Of a DNA stretch of 10,213 nt, positions 6,343 through 10,213 are shown piece after piece (the first letter of the stretch is position 1; each line of letters opens with the position of its first letter). Position numbers and translations under genes: made by a program. The stretch covers positions 1 to 10,213 of the forward strand of contig JAUZEM010000362.1 of the NCBI GenBank assembly GCA_030839005.1, read 5' to 3'. Source of the stretch: Actinomycetota bacterium. Lineage in GTDB: Bacteria > Actinomycetota > Acidimicrobiia > IMCC26256 > PALSA-610. The notes under the pieces are model-generated. The model worked only from the letters and a program-made list of their open reading frames with translations, was not told where the DNA came from and made no database searches.

Positions 6343-7086
6343 ATGGAACACGTACGGGTGGAGTCCGACCACGGCGTCGCGGTCGTGACGCTCGTCGACG
6401 TCGAGCGCCGAAACGCCATGACCGGGTTGATGGTCGACGAGATCGTGGCGACGTTCGATGCGCTCGAGTCCGACGGTTCGACCGCCGCGGTCGTCGTCAC
6501 CGGCGAGGCGCCCGCGTTTTGCTCGGGCGCCGACGTCTCGAGTCTCGGCGCTTTGTCCCGAGCCGTGACCGACGAGGAACGCCGCTCGGTCACGTCGATC
6601 TACGAAGGATTCCTGCGCGTGCTGCGATCGCCGCGGCCGACGATCGCCGCGGTGAACGGTGCTGCCGTCGGGGCGGGGATGAACCTCGCGCTCGCGTGCG
6701 ACGTGCGCATTGCCGGCACCTCGGCGCGCTTCGACACCCGGTTCGTGAAGATCGGGCTCCATCCCGGCGGCGGCCACATCTGGATGCTCGAGCGCGCGGT
6801 CGGTCCGCAGGCCGCGGCCGCGATGGTGTTGTTCGGCGTTCCGGTCGACGGCGCCCGCGCCGCGGAGATCGGCCTCGCGTGGTCGTGCCACCCCGACGAC
6901 GAGTTGCTCGACGCGGCGTGCACGCTGGCCGCGCGCGCGGCGCGTGCCCCGGTCGCGTTGCTCGCACGGGTCAAGTCCACGCTGCGCCAAGCGCCGTGGC
7001 AGTCCGACTTCGAGGCCGCGATCGCGACCGAGGTCGCCCACCAGGCCTGGTCCCTCGGCCAAGGCTGGTTCAAGACCCAGAGCTGA
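6343..7086 (+). CDS. Enoyl-CoA hydratase/isomerase (crotonase) family protein lacking both hydratase glutamates
   Basis: Soluble 247-residue crotonase-fold protein, slightly shorter than typical enoyl-CoA hydratases (about 260). The CoA-binding and oxyanion-hole parts are present: FCSGADVS (59-66) and NGAAVGAGMNLALACDVRIA (about 105-124). The two glutamates that activate water in hydratases are not conserved: the first site is Asn114 (GAGMNLALACD) and the second is Phe134 (RFVKIGLHPGGG). This argues against ordinary beta-oxidation hydratase activity. Isomerase, hydrolase or decarboxylase activity, or simple acyl-CoA binding, remain possible. It starts at ATG 6343, 15 bases after the SDR stop, with only a weak AGG upstream, and is the last gene of the run. 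It ends 18 bases before the convergent GNAT gene with no visible terminator. Family assignment is firm; the reaction is unknown. Confidence 0.9.
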   Translation: MEHVRVESDHGVAVVTLVDVERRNAMTGLMVDEIVATFDALESDGSTAAVVVTGEAPAFCSGADVSSLGALSRAVTDEERRSVTSIYEGFLRVLRSPRPTIAAVNGAAVGAGMNLALACDVRIAGTSARFDTRFVKIGLHPGGGHIWMLERAVGPQAAAAMVLFGVPVDGARAAEIGLAWSCHPDDELLDAACTLAARAARAPVALLARVKSTLRQAPWQSDFEAAIATEVAHQAWSLGQGWFKTQS

Positions 7087-7104
7087 GGCCGGGCGGCACG
7101 GCAC

Positions 7105-7701
7105 TCAACGATGTACGAACTTTGCCATCAGCTCGTGCCCGCGCTCGCGCCACTCCTCGGCACTGATCGCGTAGCGGATGTGATCCTCGTACACACTCTG
7201 GATCTGTAGGAACCGCACCGCCGTGCCCTCGTCGCGCAGACCGAGCTTTTCGGCCACGCGCCGGCTCGACGCGTTGCGCGGGACGATCGCCGCCTCGAGG
7301 CGGTGCAGCTGCAGCACGTCGAACGCGTACTGCATGATCAAGACGACGCCTTCCGGGACGTAGCCGCTCCCCGCGAGTGCCTCGTCGATCCAGTAGCCGA
7401 CGTATCCCATCTGGAACGGACCGCGCTGCACACTGCCCAGGCTGACCTCGCCCGCGAATCGGCCGTCGAGCACGAACAACCCGAACCCGTACGCGGCGTC
7501 GAAGTGTCGTTGCCGATCCCACGCGCCGCAACGGGCGCGGAACGCCTCCCGGTCGAGCGCGGGATCGAGGCTGCCGACGTCGGGGCTCGGCTCCCAGCGC
7601 TCCAGCCAGGCGCGGCAGCGCAGGCGCACCTCGCGCCATCCGTCCCAGTCGTCCGGACGCAAGGGACGCAGCATCACGCGCGATCCGATGAGCTCGGTCA
7701 C
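7105..7701 (-). CDS. GNAT family N-acetyltransferase, RimJ-like
   Basis: Acetyl-CoA-dependent acetyltransferase of 198 residues, a normal length for RimJ/RimL-type GNATs. It opens TELIGSRVMLRPLRPDDWDGW, the standard first strand and helix. The core is MGYVGYWIDEALAGSGYVPEG (98-118), the acetyl-CoA pyrophosphate region, followed by the PRNASSRRVAEKLGLRDEG motif (141-159) and the RimJ-type ending YEDHIRYAISAEEW (171-184). The GTG start (7701-7699) overlaps the stop of the acyl-CoA synthetase by 4 bases (GTGA), so the two are probably translationally coupled and expressed together. RimJ-like enzymes acetylate protein N-termini or small amines. Given its partner gene, acylation of the synthetase lysine is an alternative worth considering. 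It is the last gene of the minus-strand unit and converges with the crotonase gene. Confidence 0.92.
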   Translation of the reverse strand: MTELIGSRVMLRPLRPDDWDGWREVRLRCRAWLERWEPSPDVGSLDPALDREAFRARCGAWDRQRHFDAAYGFGLFVLDGRFAGEVSLGSVQRGPFQMGYVGYWIDEALAGSGYVPEGVVLIMQYAFDVLQLHRLEAAIVPRNASSRRVAEKLGLRDEGTAVRFLQIQSVYEDHIRYAISAEEWRERGHELMAKFVHR

Positions 7702-9656
7702 GACGAACGCTCCCCGCCGGCGGGCGCGCCGGCAGCTGCGATCGCGGTCGCGAGGGCATCGAGCGCCGCGGGATCTTCGAGGCCCGAGAGATCGCCGGGG
7801 GCGGTCCCCGTGACCACCGAGCGAATCGCACGGCGCAACACCTTGGCGCTACGCGTTTTCGGCAGCGCGCTGGTGAAACACACTTGCGCGGGCTTGAACG
7901 ACGGCCCGAGCGCGTCGACCACGCACGCGCTCAGTTCCTTTCGCAGCGCGCCGTCGGGTTCCACCCCGGGCCCAGGAACGACGAACACCCACAGAGACTC
8001 CCCCTTCAGCTCGTCGGGCACGCCGATCGCCGCCGCCTCGAGCACGGCGCGATGGGCGACGACCACGGTCTCCACCTCGGCCGGCCCGAGCCGTTTACCG
8101 GCCACCTTGATGGTGTCGTCGGAACGACCGTGCAGGAACCATTGACCGTCGTCGCTCACGCTCGCGAAGTCGCCGTGCCACCAGACGCCCGGGTACCGCG
8201 ACCAGTAGGTCTCGAGATAGCGCTGCGGGTCGCCGTACAACCCGCGCGTCATTCCCGGCCACGGCTTCGTGCACACCAGCTCGCCGACCTCACCTCGCAC
8301 CGAGTGCCCGTTCTCATCGAACACGTCGACCGCCATACCCAACGCCGGGCCACCGAGCGAGCACGCCGACAACGGCTGCACGACATGAGGCGACAGGAAA
8401 CACGCACCCACCTCGGTACCACCCGAGATGTTGACGACCGGGCAGCGGCCGCCGCCGACGACGTCGAAGTACCAGCGCCAGGGCGCCTCGTTCCACGGCT
8501 CACCGGTCGACGCGAGCACACGCAGCGACGACAGGTCGTGCGCGCGAACCGGTGCGTCACCGTGCGCCATGAGCGCCCTGATCAACGTGGGTGACACGCC
8601 GAGAACGTTCACCCGGTGTCGCTCGACGAACGACCAGAGCCGGTCCGGGCCCGGAAAGTCAGGCGCACCGTCGTACATCATCACGGTCCCGCCCACGGCA
8701 AGCGTGCCGATGATCTCCCACGGCCCCATGATCCAGCCGATGTCCGTGAGCCAGAACAGGCGCTCGCCCCTCCGCAGGTCGGTCTGGAACGCGACCTCCT
8801 CCGCGACCTTCGCGGTGAACCCGGCGTGCACGTGCACCGCTCCCTTCGGCCGCCCGGTCGTCCCGCTCGTGTACGCGATGAACAGCGGATGTTCGGCGTC
8901 GACCGAGCGGGCTGCGAACGGCACATCCGGCAGCTCGTCGAGCCACACGTCGCGACCATCGCGCATCGGTGGGTCGCGGCGGCTTCGACTCACGAGCAAG
9001 ACGGTATGCACACTCGGCACTTGCGCGACCGCGGCGTCGGCGGTCTCTTTCATCGCGACGAGCTTGCCGCGGCGGGTGAAGCCGTCGGCCGTCACGACCG
9101 CGACGGCCTGCGCATCCTGCAGACGGATCGCGACCGCCTCGGCGCCGTAACCGGAGAAGATCGGCAGGAAGATCGCTCCGAGCTTCGCAATCGCGAAGAG
9201 CGCGGCCACGGTCTCGGGAACCATCGGCATGAACAGACCGACGGCGTCCCCTTCGCGTACGCCGCGCGCGCTCAATCCCGACGCGATGCGATCCGTGAGC
9301 GCTCGCAACTCGGCGCCGGTGACGGTACGCGTCTCGCCGTCCTCGCCTTCCCAGATCACGGCCGGGCGGTCGGCGGCCACGCGTTGCAGACACATCCTCG
9401 CCGTATTGCAGCGACCGCCGACGAACCACGTCGCCCACTCGATACCCGCCGACGTGTCGAGCACGCGGTCGTAAGGGGTGTCGAACGGCAGCCCGAGGAA
9501 CCGCACGACCGCGTCCCAGAACCACTCCGGTTCGTCGATCGAACGCTGCACGAGCGTCGCAAAATCGTTGACGTGCTCGGCGACCATGAAGCGAGCCACA
9601 TTGCTCTCGCGCAGCATTGCTTCGTCGGGACGCCAGACGAGGGGGGGAGCGGCCAT
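7698..9656 (-). CDS. AMP-forming acyl-CoA synthetase, acetyl-CoA synthetase-like
   Basis: Activates a carboxylic acid with ATP to an acyl-adenylate and then to acyl-CoA. The 652 residues match acetyl- or acetoacetyl-CoA synthetase length. An ACAS_N-type region (about 25-85) precedes the AMP-binding domain, which has YTSGTTGRPKG (262-272) as P-loop, WLTDIGWIMGPWE (302-314) and SGGTEVG (411-417). The C-terminal domain has the hinge GRSDDTIKVAGKR (510-522) and PKTRSAK with catalytic Lys605. True acetyl-CoA synthetases have a WWQTE-type motif where this protein has SGGTE, so the acyl pocket is probably larger and acetate is unlikely to be the main substrate. Acetoacetate or another short or medium acid is possible. 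ATG 9656 has no Shine-Dalgarno; a TAGATT box lies close upstream. The GNAT gene follows with a 4-base overlap. Confidence 0.92.
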   Translation of the reverse strand: MAAPPLVWRPDEAMLRESNVARFMVAEHVNDFATLVQRSIDEPEWFWDAVVRFLGLPFDTPYDRVLDTSAGIEWATWFVGGRCNTARMCLQRVAADRPAVIWEGEDGETRTVTGAELRALTDRIASGLSARGVREGDAVGLFMPMVPETVAALFAIAKLGAIFLPIFSGYGAEAVAIRLQDAQAVAVVTADGFTRRGKLVAMKETADAAVAQVPSVHTVLLVSRSRRDPPMRDGRDVWLDELPDVPFAARSVDAEHPLFIAYTSGTTGRPKGAVHVHAGFTAKVAEEVAFQTDLRRGERLFWLTDIGWIMGPWEIIGTLAVGGTVMMYDGAPDFPGPDRLWSFVERHRVNVLGVSPTLIRALMAHGDAPVRAHDLSSLRVLASTGEPWNEAPWRWYFDVVGGGRCPVVNISGGTEVGACFLSPHVVQPLSACSLGGPALGMAVDVFDENGHSVRGEVGELVCTKPWPGMTRGLYGDPQRYLETYWSRYPGVWWHGDFASVSDDGQWFLHGRSDDTIKVAGKRLGPAEVETVVVAHRAVLEAAAIGVPDELKGESLWVFVVPGPGVEPDGALRKELSACVVDALGPSFKPAQVCFTSALPKTRSAKVLRRAIRSVVTGTAPGDLSGLEDPAALDALATAIAAAGAPAGGERSS

Positions 9657-9665
9657 CGGCCGCCG

Positions 9666-9671
9666 AATCTA
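9666..9671 (-). promoter_or_regulatory. Possible -10 box of the acyl-CoA synthetase gene
   Basis: On the minus strand TAGATT (9671-9666) fits TAnnnT and lies 9 bases before ATG 9656, which would give a leader of about 0-3 bases. No good -35 is seen. The absence of any Shine-Dalgarno fits leaderless or near-leaderless translation. Confidence 0.35.
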
Positions 9672-9708
9672 ATGGGGCCGTCGGCTCGACGAAGCGAGTC
9701 CACAGCCG

Positions 9709-9716
9709 TATAGCGT
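9709..9716 (+). promoter_or_regulatory. Possible -10 box of orn, leaderless arrangement
   Basis: TATAGCGT at 9709-9716 contains TAGCGT (9711-9716), a TAnnnT box 7 bases before GTG 9724. That spacing would start the transcript at or next to the start codon. No Shine-Dalgarno is visible, and a -35 is not clear. Confidence 0.4.
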
Positions 9717-9723
9717 GCCGATC

Positions 9724-10213
9724 GTGAGCGCTCGCGAGGACGACGACCATCTGGTGTGGCTCGATCTCGAGATGACGGGCCTCGACGTCGAGCAGCACAC
9801 GATCGTCGAGATCGCGTGCATCGTCACCGATTCCGAGCTCGCCCTCGTCGACGACGGCATCGACATCGTCATTCATCAGGACGCCGATGCGCTCGCGCGT
9901 ATGGACGATTTCGTCCGCAAGATGCACACGAAGTCCGGGTTGCTCACGGCGATCAGCGCGTCCGATGTGAGCCTCGACGCCGCCCGGTCTCGAACTCTCG
10001 CATACGTCCGGAGCCATGTGCCGATGGCCGGAACCGCGCCGCTCTGCGGCAACAGCATCGGCACCGACCGCAGATTTCTCGATCGCTACATGCATGACCT
10101 CGACACCTACCTGCACTACCGCAGCATCGACGTGTCGTCCTTGAAGGAGCTGTGCCGGCGTTGGTACCCCGAGGTCTACGCCCAGCGGCCCGGAAAGTCG
10201 GAACAGCACCGCG
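9724..10213 (+). CDS. orn: Oligoribonuclease (3' partial)
   Basis: 3'-to-5' exonuclease of the DEDDh family that degrades 2-5-nt RNAs, including pGpG from cyclic-di-GMP turnover, in the cytoplasm. The 163 residues in the window contain VWLDLEMTGLD with catalytic Asp14 and Glu16, the EIACIVTDSEL strand, CGNSIGTDRRFL with Asp115, HYRSIDVSSLKELCRRWYPE and KSEQHR with His162. The final aspartate of DEDDh lies beyond the edge, so the gene is truncated by the window, not broken. Start: GTG 9724 fits best with a -10 box 7 bases upstream. An in-frame GTG at 9715 would add three residues and overlap that box. It diverges from the acyl-CoA synthetase gene across 67 bases; no functional link between the two is implied. 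Confidence 0.96.
   Translation, partial: MSAREDDDHLVWLDLEMTGLDVEQHTIVEIACIVTDSELALVDDGIDIVIHQDADALARMDDFVRKMHTKSGLLTAISASDVSLDAARSRTLAYVRSHVPMAGTAPLCGNSIGTDRRFLDRYMHDLDTYLHYRSIDVSSLKELCRRWYPEVYAQRPGKSEQHR

Noticed and set aside
5446..7104. Long minus-strand open frame opposite the SDR and crotonase genes
   Set aside because: Arg/Asp/His-rich shadow translation with no motifs; the + strand genes are firmly identified.
7087..7104. Shared terminator between the convergent crotonase and GNAT genes
   Set aside because: The 18-base gap has no stem-loop or T-run on either strand.
8659..10209. Long minus-strand open frame across the synthetase start and orn
   Set aside because: It is in a different frame from the synthetase and is Arg-rich. 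It conflicts with orn, which has all visible DEDDh motifs.

Overview
The window looks like an ordinary chromosomal stretch from a high-GC actinobacterium, most likely of the Acidimicrobiia type. The assignment is inferred from the strong G/C preference at third codon positions, GTG starts, frequent lack of Shine-Dalgarno sequences, and the gene families present. It holds nine complete protein genes, two partial ones and one tRNA. I see no transposase, integrase, phage gene, CRISPR array or toxin-antitoxin pair.

Left part (1-2442, + strand): the 28-residue C-terminus of an unidentified protein. Next is a Tat-exported, probably bicovalently flavinylated oxidoreductase of the berberine-bridge-enzyme family. 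A 363-base gene-poor stretch with a perfect hairpin follows. Then comes a small alpha/beta-barrel-like protein whose codon use departs clearly from its neighbours, with a probable intrinsic terminator behind it.

Centre-left (2531-3001, - strand): a class II tRNA-Leu with UAA anticodon, with a good candidate promoter of its own, and upstream of it a small conserved-looking hypothetical gene. That gene and the MATE gene diverge from start codons separated by only 21 bases, with an 11-base palindrome exactly in the middle.

Centre (3002-7086, + strand): a compact four-gene run with gaps of 7, 22 and 15 bases: a DinF-type MATE exporter, a PlsC-like acyltransferase, an extended SDR protein and a crotonase-fold protein. 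The last two keep their folds but have lost the usual catalytic residues. The acyltransferase/SDR pair resembles the adjacent Rv0502/Rv0501 (galE2) genes of Mycobacterium tuberculosis. A lipid or acyl-CoA related role is a reasonable inference.

Right part (7105-9656, - strand): an AMP-forming acyl-CoA synthetase and a GNAT acetyltransferase, translationally coupled through a 4-base overlap. The synthetase carries the C-terminal lysine motif that is the known target of GNAT enzymes in acetyl-CoA synthetases. Divergent from it, at 9724, begins oligoribonuclease (orn), cut off by the window end. Both face a 67-base gap with candidate leaderless or near-leaderless promoters.

No clear new system is visible. 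The most interesting points are the two catalytically altered enzymes in one operon, the coupled synthetase/GNAT pair, the symmetric divergent start region, and the tRNA-Leu(UAA) in a window where I find no TTA codon.
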